From the NCBI RefSeq assembly GCF_902705885.1, contig NZ_CACSIP010000024.1, positions 1 to 41,933 on the forward strand: 41,933 bases of DNA, read 5' to 3'. The notes below the pieces were generated by a model. That model searched no databases and had not been told where the DNA came from. It saw only the letters and a list, made by a program, of their open reading frames with translations. How positions within the stretch are numbered: position 1 is the stretch's first letter; the number at the start of each line of letters is the position of its first letter. The position numbers were made by a program, and so were the translations under genes. This DNA is from Mycolicibacterium austroafricanum. Its GTDB lineage: Bacteria > Actinomycetota > Actinomycetes > Mycobacteriales > Mycobacteriaceae. Below, piece by piece: positions 16,364-24,941 of this stretch.

Positions 16364-17431
16364 ATGGCCGCAGTCCGTTTCGAAAATGCACAGCGCCACT
16401 ACCCCAAAGCCGACCGGCCGGCGGTGGCCGGCATCGACCTGTCGATCGCCGACGGTGAGTTCATGGTGCTGGTCGGTCCGTCCGGCTGCGGCAAGTCCAC
16501 CACGCTGCGGATGCTGGCTGGGCTGGAAGAGGTGACCTCGGGCCGCATCTTCATCGGCGACCAAGAGATCACCGACACCGCCGCCAAGGACCGCGACATC
16601 GCGATGGTGTTCCAGAATTACGCCCTGTACCCGCACATGACGGTGGCCCAGAATATGGAGTTCTGCCTCAAGAACGCCAGGATGCCCAAAGCCGAGCGTC
16701 AGCGCAGGGTGCAGGTTGCCGCAGAGACTCTCGGACTCACCGAGTACCTCGGGCGCAAACCCAAAGCGCTGTCCGGCGGTCAGCGACAACGGGTCGCGAT
16801 GGGCCGAGCCATCGTGCGCAACCCACAGGTGTTCTGTATGGACGAGCCGCTGTCCAACCTCGATGCCAAGATGCGGGTACGCACCCGCACCGACATCGCC
16901 AAACTGCAGCGCGAACTCGGTGTGACCACCGTCTACGTCACCCACGACCAGGTCGAGGCGATGACCATGGGTGACCGGGTCGCCGTCATGCGAGACGGTG
17001 CGCTGCAGCAGGTCGGTACCCCGATGGATCTCTACGACCGACCAGCCAACGTGTTCGTCGCGGGCTTCATCGGATCACCGGCCATGAATCTCTTCGAGAG
17101 TCGCTTGGCAGACCGCAGCGTGACCCTCGGCGACCACCTCCTGACGGTCGGGCCGGGCGTCGACCACGCCGGAGGACCGGTGACGATCGGCGTGCGCCCC
17201 GAGTCGTGGCGCCGTATCGGGCCCGGCGACGGCATGCCGGTGCGGGTCTCGGTGGTCGAGGAGCTGGGATCTGATGCCTTCGTGTACGGCACGGCGGTCT
17301 CTGGAGATCACGACGTGATTGTTCGGGTCAACGGCCGCGATCACGTCCGGATGGGCGACATCATCCACGTCACCGCGGCATCGCCGGACATCCATGTCTT
17401 CGATACCGCCTCCGGCGTGCGAGTCGGCTGA
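16364..17431 (+). CDS. Sugar ABC transporter ATPase, UgpC/MsiK-like
   Basis: A 355-residue ATPase. Walker A is GPSGCGKST (38-46), Q-loop Gln84, signature LSGGQ (136-140), Walker B ending in MDEP (159-162) and the H-loop THDQ near 194. A C-terminal TOBE/MalK-like domain starts at about residue 240. It energises the two permeases. AGGGAGA lies at good spacing before ATG 16364, with a 24-bp gap from the permease gene. The protein is close to the multi-system MsiK/UgpC type, so it may also serve other importers, but its place at the end of this operon favours a dedicated role. Confidence 0.93.
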   Translation: MAAVRFENAQRHYPKADRPAVAGIDLSIADGEFMVLVGPSGCGKSTTLRMLAGLEEVTSGRIFIGDQEITDTAAKDRDIAMVFQNYALYPHMTVAQNMEFCLKNARMPKAERQRRVQVAAETLGLTEYLGRKPKALSGGQRQRVAMGRAIVRNPQVFCMDEPLSNLDAKMRVRTRTDIAKLQRELGVTTVYVTHDQVEAMTMGDRVAVMRDGALQQVGTPMDLYDRPANVFVAGFIGSPAMNLFESRLADRSVTLGDHLLTVGPGVDHAGGPVTIGVRPESWRRIGPGDGMPVRVSVVEELGSDAFVYGTAVSGDHDVIVRVNGRDHVRMGDIIHVTAASPDIHVFDTASGVRVG

Positions 17432-17484
17432 GCGCCGAGCCGGAACAACGGCAGAACATCACCCACACCGAGAAATGGAACGTC

Positions 17485-17503
17485 GGCTGACGCGGCGTTA
17501 GCC
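17485..17503 (+). terminator. Dyad after the ABC operon, possible terminator
   Basis: GGCTGACGC (17485-17493) and GCGTTAGCC (17495-17503) are inverted with one mismatch, 54 bp after the ATPase stop. No T-tract follows. It could be a terminator or a protein-binding palindrome. Confidence 0.35.
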
Positions 17504-17553
17504 AAGCCGCCTAAGTGTTGCACTGACCCCTTTGCCATAGCCTCGAGGCTTCG

Positions 17554-17577
17554 CGCCTGGAATACCGTTCCGGCGCT
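17554..17577 (-). repeat. GGAACGGTATTCC intergenic repeat, single copy
   Basis: On the minus strand this reads GCGCC-GGAA-CGGTA-TTCC-A-GGCGC (core 17559-17571). The flanks GCGCC/GGCGC extend the GGAA/TTCC stem to nine pairs with one bulged A. Other copies have different flanks that also pair, which supports selection for a hairpin. It lies 83 bp before the Mtb12-like gene. Confidence 0.7.
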
Positions 17578-17659
17578 GGTCCAGACGTAGGCCTTGTGGG
17601 GTTGAGGTGCGCGTGGTGGAGTCTGCTTCGGTCGGGCAATGTTCGGAAGGAATGTGTTG

Positions 17660-18082
17660 ATGCGTGCTGCGTTCGCGGCGATGACGGTCTTGGCGGCAGG
17701 TGCTCTCAGCGGAGCGGGGGTCGCGCTGGCGCAGCCGGTGCCCAGCGCCGGCGAGTTGACGTCGGACCTGCAGCAGGTGCTGAACACCGGTGCGCCGGCC
17801 TCCGAGCGGGCCGCGCTGCTGGCCGGCGGCGAGGCCGCGGTGCCCACCGCCGACAACATCGCCAACCGGTTGAACACCTACGGCGGCATGGTCAACTGGC
17901 AGGTGCAGAACCCGGTGCTCAACGGCGACCGGCTGGACGCGCAGATCGCGGTCACCATCCCGATCTTCGGCACCAAGACCCACAACATCTACTGGGTCAA
18001 CTCAGACGGCGCCTGGAAGCTGTCGAACCCCTCGGCGTGTGTGATCGCCACCGATGTCGCAGGCGTCGCCTGCACCGTCTGA
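17660..18082 (+). CDS. Secreted low-molecular-weight antigen Mtb12/CFP2-like
   Basis: A 140-residue exported protein. The signal peptide covers about residues 1-24 and ends VALA before QPVPSAGEL. The mature domain (NIANRLNTYGGMVNWQVQ, then DAQIAVTIPIFG and a C-terminal CVIATDVAGVACTV with two cysteines) matches the mycobacterial Mtb12 (Rv2376c) family of culture-filtrate antigens, whose biochemical role is unknown. ATG 17660 is chosen because GGAAGGA ends eight bases upstream; an in-frame ATG at 17639 lacks a ribosome site. It stands alone between inverted copies of the GGAACGGTATTCC repeat. Confidence 0.88.
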   Translation: MRAAFAAMTVLAAGALSGAGVALAQPVPSAGELTSDLQQVLNTGAPASERAALLAGGEAAVPTADNIANRLNTYGGMVNWQVQNPVLNGDRLDAQIAVTIPIFGTKTHNIYWVNSDGAWKLSNPSACVIATDVAGVACTV

Positions 18083-18089
18083 CCCCACT

Positions 18090-18115
18090 CCCCGCCGGAA
18101 CGGTATTCCAGCAGG
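18090..18115 (+). repeat. GGAACGGTATTCC intergenic repeat between convergent genes
   Basis: The copy spans 18090-18115, core 18097-18109. It starts 8 bp after the Mtb12-like stop, in the sense orientation, and ends 3 bp before the stop of the convergent DUF559 gene. It is the only sequence between the two genes, so it is the likely transcript end for one or both. Confidence 0.75.
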
Positions 18116-18118
18116 TTC

Positions 18119-19039
18119 CTACTCGAACTCAGGCTGCGTAGAAGCAATCTGGGTGCGCCAACGGCTGTAGGCATACGGCGGTATCTCAATGCGGCCGCGC
18201 CACCCGCGCGCGGTCATCGCATCGTGCAATCTGTGGATGACGTCCACAGGGTCGTCCTCCCGGACGACGCCGAGAACGTTCCAGCCGAGTCGCTCGAGCG
18301 CGGGCAGGACCCGTCGGTCCTTCAGATACTGGGCACGGTCTACCTGGTGCTGTTCACCGTCGTACTCGATCGCGACGTTGAAGTCCTCCCAGCCGAAGTC
18401 GAGCACGCGCACGGGCCGGCCGTCGGCGTCGACGACGGGGATCTGGGTGGCGGGTGCCGGGAATCCGCAGTCGATGACCAGCAACCGCCAGAACGTCTCC
18501 ATCGGGGACATGGCACCACCGTCGACGAGCGGCAGCACTGCCTTCAGCCGCGCGACTCCGTGATGACCGCGGTAACGCTTCACCAGCATGAGCGGATCCT
18601 CCAAGGAATACGGACGCACCCGCATCAGCGCGTCGAGCTGGGCGACAGCATGGTCGCGACGTTGAAACCTGCCGAGGTCAAACGCCGTCCGGGCCGGAGT
18701 GGCGACCGGCAGGCCGTCGAGCATCTGCCATTCCTCTGACCCGATGTGCTCATTGCGGGTGATGATGCCGCCGGGTGATCGAGTGCAGTTGTAGATGAGC
18801 TCGATGTCGACGTCATCGTCGATCCAGCGTGACCCGTGCAGCGCGGCTGCAGCCAGGCCGGTGATGACGCCTGCGCGCTTGGACCACAGCCATGCGGCCA
18901 CAGTGCGGTCGCGCAGTGTCAGCTCGGAGGTCCGCGGAGCGTGGACGTTCGGATAGACCCGGCGGTACCAGCGGCGCAACTGATGCCGGGTGACGACGCC
19001 GTTGGCCACGGCTTCGGTGCCGATGATGATGTTTCCCAT
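18119..19039 (-). CDS. DUF559/Vsr-like nuclease-fold protein with AbiEi-like N-terminus
   Basis: A 306-residue protein. The N-terminal third (MGNIIIGTEAVANGVVTRHQ, RRWYRRVYPNVHAP, AAWLWSKRAGVITGLAAAALHG) looks like the winged-helix region of AbiEi-type proteins that are common in actinobacteria. The C-terminal third has VLDFGWEDFNVAIEYDGEQH, the D...E-x-D core of DUF559/Vsr-like PD-(D/E)XK nucleases. No partner AbiEii toxin lies next to it. These proteins are frequent in mycobacteria and uncharacterised; a DNA or defence role is a guess from the fold. The gene is bracketed by inverted copies of the GGAACGGTATTCC repeat (18090-18115 and 19125-19148). Confidence 0.8.
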   Translation of the reverse strand: MGNIIIGTEAVANGVVTRHQLRRWYRRVYPNVHAPRTSELTLRDRTVAAWLWSKRAGVITGLAAAALHGSRWIDDDVDIELIYNCTRSPGGIITRNEHIGSEEWQMLDGLPVATPARTAFDLGRFQRRDHAVAQLDALMRVRPYSLEDPLMLVKRYRGHHGVARLKAVLPLVDGGAMSPMETFWRLLVIDCGFPAPATQIPVVDADGRPVRVLDFGWEDFNVAIEYDGEQHQVDRAQYLKDRRVLPALERLGWNVLGVVREDDPVDVIHRLHDAMTARGWRGRIEIPPYAYSRWRTQIASTQPEFE

Positions 19040-19124
19040 GGCCGAAGACTGCTCACGTGGACCGACAAACCGCGGCGATGATCGCCCAGATTGCTTTCAG
19101 GCTGGGGATAACTCGCGATTCGCG

Positions 19125-19148
19125 TGCTGGAATACAGTTCCGGCGGGG
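19125..19148 (-). repeat. GGAACTGTATTCC intergenic repeat after nei
   Basis: Core 19129-19141, reading GGAACTGTATTCC on the minus strand. It begins 2-3 bases after the nei stop codon in the sense orientation of nei. It shares the T variant with the left arm of the 4730-4798 pair; the other four copies have G at that position. Confidence 0.7.
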
Positions 19149-19150
19149 GG

Positions 19151-19903
19151 TCAGCGTTGGCAGGTGGGGCACCAGTAGGTGACCCGCTCACCCGACTTGT
19201 CCGTTTCGATCGGCGTGCCACACCGCCGGCACCCCAGCCCGGCCCGCCCGTACACCCACATGTCCTGACCGGGCCGGGTGTTGCCGGTCGTGGTGCGGTT
19301 GACCCGCAGCCGGTTGGCCCACAACATCTGCTGCGCCCGGTTGGCCACCCGCAGTGGGTCGGACACCGCGCCGACGGCGGTGCCGGGCCGCAGACCGAAG
19401 ACAAAACCCAACTCGTTGGCGAAGACGTTGCCCACCCCCGCCATCACCCGCTGATCCAGCAAGGCCTCGGCGAAAGCCCGCTCCGGGTCGGCCATCAGGT
19501 TCGCCGCGGCTGTCTCGGCTGACCAGTCCTCGCCGAGCAGATCCGGACCCAGGTGCGCGACGGCCTCCATGTCATCAGCGCGCTCCAGGACCTCCAGCAC
19601 GCCGAGGTCGACGCCGCAGGCACGGGAATCTGCGGTCTCCAACACGATTCGAATCTTGTACGCCGGAGCCCGCACCCGGCCGATGATCCACGCGCCGTCC
19701 ATCTTCAGGTGTGAGTGGATGCTGGCCGACCCCACCCGGATGAACAGGTGCTTGCCTCGGCTGACGACTTCGTCGACTATCTGCCCGGACAGATCGACCG
19801 CCGCGTAGCGGGGAACGCGGACGTCGCAGCGGGTCAACTGCTTGCCCGCCAATGCCTCCCGCAGTTTCGCGGCCGTGCGGAAGACGGTGTCGCCTTCGGG
19901 CAT
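19151..19903 (-). CDS. nei: Endonuclease VIII (Fpg/Nei family DNA glycosylase)
   Basis: A 250-residue DNA glycosylase/AP lyase for oxidised bases. After Met removal Pro2 is the nucleophile, followed by Glu3 (MPEGD). Lys51 matches the conserved beta-hairpin lysine, and the C-terminal zinc finger has Cys225, Cys228, Cys245 and Cys248. The start ATG 19903 overlaps the lhr stop (TGATG), so nei is translationally coupled to lhr. The same pair is adjacent in M. tuberculosis (Rv3296-Rv3297). Longer frames running back into lhr are rejected. A repeat copy directly follows the stop. Confidence 0.94.
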   Translation of the reverse strand: MPEGDTVFRTAAKLREALAGKQLTRCDVRVPRYAAVDLSGQIVDEVVSRGKHLFIRVGSASIHSHLKMDGAWIIGRVRAPAYKIRIVLETADSRACGVDLGVLEVLERADDMEAVAHLGPDLLGEDWSAETAAANLMADPERAFAEALLDQRVMAGVGNVFANELGFVFGLRPGTAVGAVSDPLRVANRAQQMLWANRLRVNRTTTGNTRPGQDMWVYGRAGLGCRRCGTPIETDKSGERVTYWCPTCQR

Positions 19904-22900
19904 CAGCGCAGCCGAAGCCCGCGTGGTGTCCGGGCGAAACCGGCTTCGGTCAGTGCCACCGCCACCGCCGAGTCGCGGTCCTCGAGCACCCCCACTCCGT
20001 CGACCCGTTCGACCAGCAAGGCCGGAACCCGTTGGCGGGTCACCATTTCGGCCAGCGCGACCGCGGCGACATGGTGGGTCTCGTGGTCGGTGGTGAAGCT
20101 CAGCAGCGAACGGCCGCCCCGTTCGATGAACCAGGCCAGCTCGCCGTCGACGAGCACCACCAGCGCACCGGCCTTGCGCCCCGGCCGGTGAGCGGTATCG
20201 GTGTCCCCGCGCGTCGGCCATGACAGTGCCGCACCGAACGGATTGGCCGGGTCGGTCGCGGCCAGCGCCACCGTGCGCAGCGCGCCCTGCCGGTCGTCGA
20301 TGCTGTCGGCGTGGGTGCGCAGCCGGTCGACGGTGCTGGCCGTGGCGAACTGGGCACCGCCGAGAGACTCGACGAAGTAACCGCGTTGACAACGGCCCGC
20401 CTCTTCCAGCGCGGTCAGCACCTTGTACAGCGAGGCGAAGCCGCCGGGGATGTTCCCGCGGATGTTCTCACCGGCCACTGCCCCCTTGGTGAGCACGCCG
20501 TGACGGGCCAGCAGTTGGTCGGCCTGGAAATGTGCGCGCACGGTGGTATCGGTCTCTGCGGCCGGCAGCAGCGACCAGCGGCCTGCGACCGTCGGGTCGG
20601 AGTCACGGTGCGCGCCTGAGCTGATGCTGTAGCGGCTCAGCCGCGGTGCCCGGCGATGACGGTGCGACGGTGCGGTGCTCCGCCGGGCGCCCCGGGTTCC
20701 GGCCAGCAGCGCCCGCACCGGCGCGAATGTGTCACCGCTGACGTGGCCGGACCAGATCAGTTGCCACAGAGCTTCTTTGAGGGCTGTGGCGCTCACGCCG
20801 TCGACGACGATCTGGCGGAAGAAGTAGGCGCCGCCGCCGCTCAACGCCTCCAGTACCTCGTGATGTAGGTCGGTGAGATCGGTGTCCGACGGCGGGACCA
20901 GCGACAACGGAGCGGTATCGGCGGAGTGGAACGCCACCCACCCGTCGGCCGCCGACAACGCGCCGACCCCGGACCACAGCACCTCGCCGGAGGCCAGCAG
21001 TTCGTCGAGCATGCCCGGCTGATAGTCACGCACCCGCTGGCCGAAGATCAGCGGCTCCACCGCTGAGGCGGGCACCGGCGCCCCGGCGAGCTGATCGATC
21101 ACCGCGGCCAGCCCGTCGACACCCGACACCGCCTCGCTGCCCATCATCTGCCATGCCGGCAGGAAGCGGCCCAGCGCGGCGGTGCTCACCGGTTCGATCT
21201 GCGCGCGCAATGCGGCCAGCGAGCGCCGGCGCAGGATGCGCAACACCTCGGCGTCGCACCACTGCTCACCGGAATCAGCTGGTGCGTCGATGAACTCGCC
21301 GCGCATCAGCTTGCCGTCCGCGGCCAGCCGGCCCAGCACATCGGCGGCGACCCGCAATCCGAGGCCGAACCGGGTGGCCGCCTCGACCGTGGTGAACGGA
21401 CCCCTGGTGCGCGCAAACCGCGACATCAGCTCACCGAGCGGGTCGACGACAGGTTCGAGGAACGCCATCGGCACGCCCACTGGCACCGCGACCCCGACAC
21501 CGTCGCGCAGCCGGCCGATGTCCTCGACCGCCGCCCACCAGGCCTGCCCGGCGAACGACACGGTGACCACGCGCTTGGCTGTCAGCAGGCCCTCCAGCCA
21601 CCCGCCGACGTCGTCCTCGGTGCACCGCGCGGCGATCTCGTCGGCGGTCAAGGGCCCCAGCAGCCGCAACAGATCCGCCACGCCCTCGGCGTCGCGGACC
21701 GCGCGCTCGGCGGTCAGATGCTGCAGCTGGCGGCTGGTGTTGGCGACGACGTCGGCGTCGAGCAGCTCCCGCAGTTCGACGCGGCCGAGCAGTTCGGCGA
21801 GCAGCTTGGGGTCCAGGGCGAGGGCGGCGGCGCGGCGTTCGGCCAGCGGGCTGTCGCCCTCGTACATGAACGCACCGACGTAGCCGAACAGCAGCGACGC
21901 GGCGAACGGCGACGGTGTCTGCGTCTCGACCTCGAGGATCCGCACCCGCCGCTGGGCGACCTGCGCCATCAGCGAGACCAGCGTGGGCACGTCGTAGACG
22001 TCCTGCAGGCACTCACGCACCGCCTCGAGCACGATCGGGAAGTCCGGGTAACCGCGGGCCACGTCCAGCAGCTGTGCCGCGCGTTGCCGCTGATGCCACA
22101 GCGGTGAGCGCTTGCCCGGGTTGCGACGAGGCAGCAGCAGCGCCCGGGCAGCGCACTCCCGAAAGCGCGACGCGAACAGCGCCGAACCGCTGACCTCGGT
22201 GGTGACCAGCGGTTCGATCTCGTCGGGGTCGAAGACGAAGATGTCGGCCCCCGGCGCCGTATCGTCGGTGTCGGGCAGTCGCACGATGATGCCGTCGTCG
22301 GAGGCGGTGGGCTTCTCGTCGATGCCGTAGCGCTCGTAGAGCCGTTTGCCGACCGCCAACGCCAGCGGTCCGTGCACCCGTAGGCCGTAGGGGGAGTGCA
22401 GGATCACCCGCCAGTCGCCCAGTTCGTCGCGGAAGCGTTCCACGATCAGCGTGGTGTCCGAGGGGACGGCGGCGGTGGCGCTGCGCTGCTCATCGATCAG
22501 CTGCCACAGGTTGTCGATCGCGAACCCGTCAAAACCGACTGTGTGGCAACGCTGTTCGAACGATTCTCGGTCCAGCCGCGCCAGCTCGCCGGTGAACGCG
22601 CCGATCGCCGCGCCCAACTCCGCCGGGCGGCCGACGCCGTCGCCGCGCCAGAACGGCAGCCGCGCCGGCTCGCCGGGAGCGGGGATGACGAGCACCCGGT
22701 CGTGGGTGATCTCGGTGATGCGCCAGCTCGTCGCACCCAGCGAGATGACGTCGCCCGGGCGGGACTCGTAGACCATCTCCTCGTCGAGTTCACCGACTCG
22801 CGAGGGCTTTTCGGAGTCGGCGTTGGAAGCGAGGTACACGGTGAACAGGCCGCGGTCGGGGATCGCGCCGCCTGAGGTGACCGCCAGCCGTTGCGCGCCG

Positions 22901-24435
22901 GGGCGGGAGGTGAGCGTGCCGGAGTCGCGGTCGTAGACGATCCGGGGCCGCAGTTCGGCGAACTCGGTGGACGGGTACTTGCCCGACAGCAGATCCAGCG
23001 TCGCCTCGAATGCGCTGCGGGGCAGGGTCGCAAACGGAGCGCTGCGGCGCACGGTGTCGAACCACCGGTCGGCGCTGATCGGTTCCAGCGCGCAGGCGGC
23101 GACGGTGTGCTGGGCCAGAACGTCGAGCGGGTTGGCGGGCACCCGCATGGTCTCGATCTGGCCGGCCAGCATCCGCTGCACGCTCACCGCGCATCCGATC
23201 AGATCGGTGCGATGCTTGGGGAACAACACGCCCTGGCTGATCTCGCCGACCTGGTGACCGGCCCGGCCGACGCGTTGCAGCCCACTGGCCACCGACGGCG
23301 GGGTCTCCACCTGGATCACCAGATCGACTGAGCCCATGTCGATCCCGAGTTCCAGGCTGGAGGTCGCGACGACAGCCTTGAGGCGTCCGGTCTTCAGCGC
23401 GTCCTCGACCTCGGCGCGGGCTTCCTTGCTGACCGACCCGTGGTGTGCGCGGGCGAGCACCGGCTCGGCGCCGTAGGTCTGTCCGCTTCCCATCAGGTGG
23501 GCGGGTGCACCGCCGGCCACACCCGGATTGGGTCCGCCCAGCTCAACTCCGGTGCGTTCGGCGTGGATCTCGTTGAGCCGGGCGGTCAGCCGTTCCGCGA
23601 GCCGCCGCGAGTTGGTGAACACGATCGAGCTGTTGTGCGCCTCGACCAGGTCGACGATGCGTTCCTCGACATCGGGCCAGATCGAGTTGTTCTCCAGATT
23701 CGCCATGTCGGGGACGGGAACCTGCACGGTCAGGTCGAATGTCTTGGCGGCCGGTGGCGCGACGACCGTCGTCGGGGCGGTGCCGGACAGGAAGCGCGCC
23801 ACCTCCTCGGGTGGGCGAACCGTCGCCGACAGCCCGATCCGTTGCGCGGGTGTCTCCAACAGCTCGTCGAGACGTTCCAGCGACAGCGCCAGATGCGCGC
23901 CGCGCTTGGTGGCCGCGACGGCATGCACCTCGTCGACGATCACCGTCTGCACGTTGGCCAACGTCTCCCGGGCGGCGGAGGTCAGCATCAGGAAAAGCGA
24001 CTCCGGGGTGGTGATCAGGATGTCGGGTGGCTTGGTGATCAGTTCGCGGCGCCCGCTGGGGGTGGTGTCTCCGGAACGCACGCCGACGCTGATAGATGGC
24101 GGCTCGACCCCGGTGCGCTCGGCGATGCGGGAGATCCCGGTCAACGGAGTGCGCAGGTTGCGTTCGACGTCCACGGCCAGCGCCTTGAGCGGGGAGACGT
24201 AGAGCACCCTGGTGCCCTTGCCGGCCTGCGGGGCCCTGGCCAGGCCGTCGATCGCCCACAGGAACGCCGCCAACGTCTTGCCCGAGCCCGTAGGGGCGAT
24301 GACCAGCGTGTTCTCCCCGTCGGCGATCGCGTTCCAGGCCTGCGCCTGAGCGGGTGTGGGCTCCAGGAACGTGCCCGCGAACCACTCCCGCGTCAGCGGA
24401 CTGAAGCGGGAGAGCGGATGGGCCTTCGCGGGCAT
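19903..24435 (-). CDS. lhr: Lhr, large superfamily 2 DNA helicase
   Basis: A 1510-residue 3'-5' DNA translocase/helicase. The N-terminal RecA pair has Walker A APTGSGKT (47-54) and the DEVH box at 168-171; motif VI lies in LQRVGRAGHQVGEISQG. A winged helix and the long C-terminal Lhr-specific region follow, as in mycobacterial Lhr, which unwinds RNA:DNA hybrids and belongs to the DNA damage response. It is the first gene of the lhr-nei unit. GGAGG lies almost against ATG 24435, which is unusual spacing, but no better start precedes the conserved region. Several long antisense frames across it follow from codon bias. Confidence 0.95.
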   Translation of the reverse strand: MPAKAHPLSRFSPLTREWFAGTFLEPTPAQAQAWNAIADGENTLVIAPTGSGKTLAAFLWAIDGLARAPQAGKGTRVLYVSPLKALAVDVERNLRTPLTGISRIAERTGVEPPSISVGVRSGDTTPSGRRELITKPPDILITTPESLFLMLTSAARETLANVQTVIVDEVHAVAATKRGAHLALSLERLDELLETPAQRIGLSATVRPPEEVARFLSGTAPTTVVAPPAAKTFDLTVQVPVPDMANLENNSIWPDVEERIVDLVEAHNSSIVFTNSRRLAERLTARLNEIHAERTGVELGGPNPGVAGGAPAHLMGSGQTYGAEPVLARAHHGSVSKEARAEVEDALKTGRLKAVVATSSLELGIDMGSVDLVIQVETPPSVASGLQRVGRAGHQVGEISQGVLFPKHRTDLIGCAVSVQRMLAGQIETMRVPANPLDVLAQHTVAACALEPISADRWFDTVRRSAPFATLPRSAFEATLDLLSGKYPSTEFAELRPRIVYDRDSGTLTSRPGAQRLAVTSGGAIPDRGLFTVYLASNADSEKPSRVGELDEEMVYESRPGDVISLGATSWRITEITHDRVLVIPAPGEPARLPFWRGDGVGRPAELGAAIGAFTGELARLDRESFEQRCHTVGFDGFAIDNLWQLIDEQRSATAAVPSDTTLIVERFRDELGDWRVILHSPYGLRVHGPLALAVGKRLYERYGIDEKPTASDDGIIVRLPDTDDTAPGADIFVFDPDEIEPLVTTEVSGSALFASRFRECAARALLLPRRNPGKRSPLWHQRQRAAQLLDVARGYPDFPIVLEAVRECLQDVYDVPTLVSLMAQVAQRRVRILEVETQTPSPFAASLLFGYVGAFMYEGDSPLAERRAAALALDPKLLAELLGRVELRELLDADVVANTSRQLQHLTAERAVRDAEGVADLLRLLGPLTADEIAARCTEDDVGGWLEGLLTAKRVVTVSFAGQAWWAAVEDIGRLRDGVGVAVPVGVPMAFLEPVVDPLGELMSRFARTRGPFTTVEAATRFGLGLRVAADVLGRLAADGKLMRGEFIDAPADSGEQWCDAEVLRILRRRSLAALRAQIEPVSTAALGRFLPAWQMMGSEAVSGVDGLAAVIDQLAGAPVPASAVEPLIFGQRVRDYQPGMLDELLASGEVLWSGVGALSAADGWVAFHSADTAPLSLVPPSDTDLTDLHHEVLEALSGGGAYFFRQIVVDGVSATALKEALWQLIWSGHVSGDTFAPVRALLAGTRGARRSTAPSHRHRRAPRLSRYSISSGAHRDSDPTVAGRWSLLPAAETDTTVRAHFQADQLLARHGVLTKGAVAGENIRGNIPGGFASLYKVLTALEEAGRCQRGYFVESLGGAQFATASTVDRLRTHADSIDDRQGALRTVALAATDPANPFGAALSWPTRGDTDTAHRPGRKAGALVVLVDGELAWFIERGGRSLLSFTTDHETHHVAAVALAEMVTRQRVPALLVERVDGVGVLEDRDSAVAVALTEAGFARTPRGLRLR

Positions 24436-24465
24436 CCCTCCATGGTGCCCCTACCCACCGACACC

Positions 24466-24575
24466 CCCGTTCCGCGAGCTCGCCGTCCCGCGAGCACCCC
24501 CGTCCCGCGAGCTCGCGTGTCTGCACGCCTGCGCGCGGCGTGTCGCGTACATCAGCGCGCGCTCGCGACCGTCGA
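24466..24575 (+). repeat. CCCGCGAGC dyad repeat, copy A
   Basis: The main unit (about 24502-24575) starts TCCCGCGAGCTCGCGTGTCT and ends in AGCGCGCGCTCGCGACC, with an inner GCGTGTCGCGTACATCAG. Left and right ends are inverted relative to each other, giving a long imperfect hairpin. The left end is preceded by two extra partial heads, CGTTCCGCGAGC (24468-24479) and CGTCCCGCGAGC (24484-24495). The element lies just upstream of lhr. Confidence 0.65.
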
Positions 24576-24893
24576 GAGCGACACTTTCGTGCGACAGGGC
24601 CGGTGCGAACCATCCACGGCACGGTCCTCGACATCCTCGCGGTGGTGTCGCACCAGCCACATCAGCAACAACCCGGTAACTGAGGGCCCGCCGGTTGAGT
24701 CCGCAGCGGCAAAGCATCAGTTGACGATCGTGACGACCTGGCGCTCGCTCGGGGTCCGGCTCAGCGTGGGCGCAGGCCAGGGGTATTGCGTGGAACGTGG
24801 AAACCTGTCGCACGTGGTCCGTGCAACGACGCCCTGTGAAACGCGTCGCTGCACACAGCAACTGGCCGGAGTCCGGATGTGATGAGCCCGTCG

Positions 24894-24941
24894 CAAGGGG
24901 CATCGGTCCCATGCCCCCGGGCTGACCGACTGTGCCCCTTG
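24894..24941. repeat. Two mutually exclusive inverted repeats
   Basis: CAAGGGGCA (24894-24902) pairs perfectly with TGCCCCTTG (24933-24941). The overlapping GGGGCAT (24897-24903) pairs perfectly with ATGCCCC (24911-24917). The two 3' arms compete for one 5' arm, so a transcript could form only one hairpin at a time. It lies about 260 bp upstream of the secreted-peptide/haemophore cassette. Confidence 0.55.

Noticed and set aside
23440..24882. Long plus-strand frame (480 codons) antisense to lhr and running into the intergenic region
   Set aside because: Low-complexity Arg/Gly translation with no motif; lhr on the other strand is complete and full length.
24451..24912. Frames of 80-153 codons in the region upstream of lhr
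   Set aside because: They run through the hairpin repeat, have no ribosome site or family resemblance, and show abnormal Cys/Arg content.
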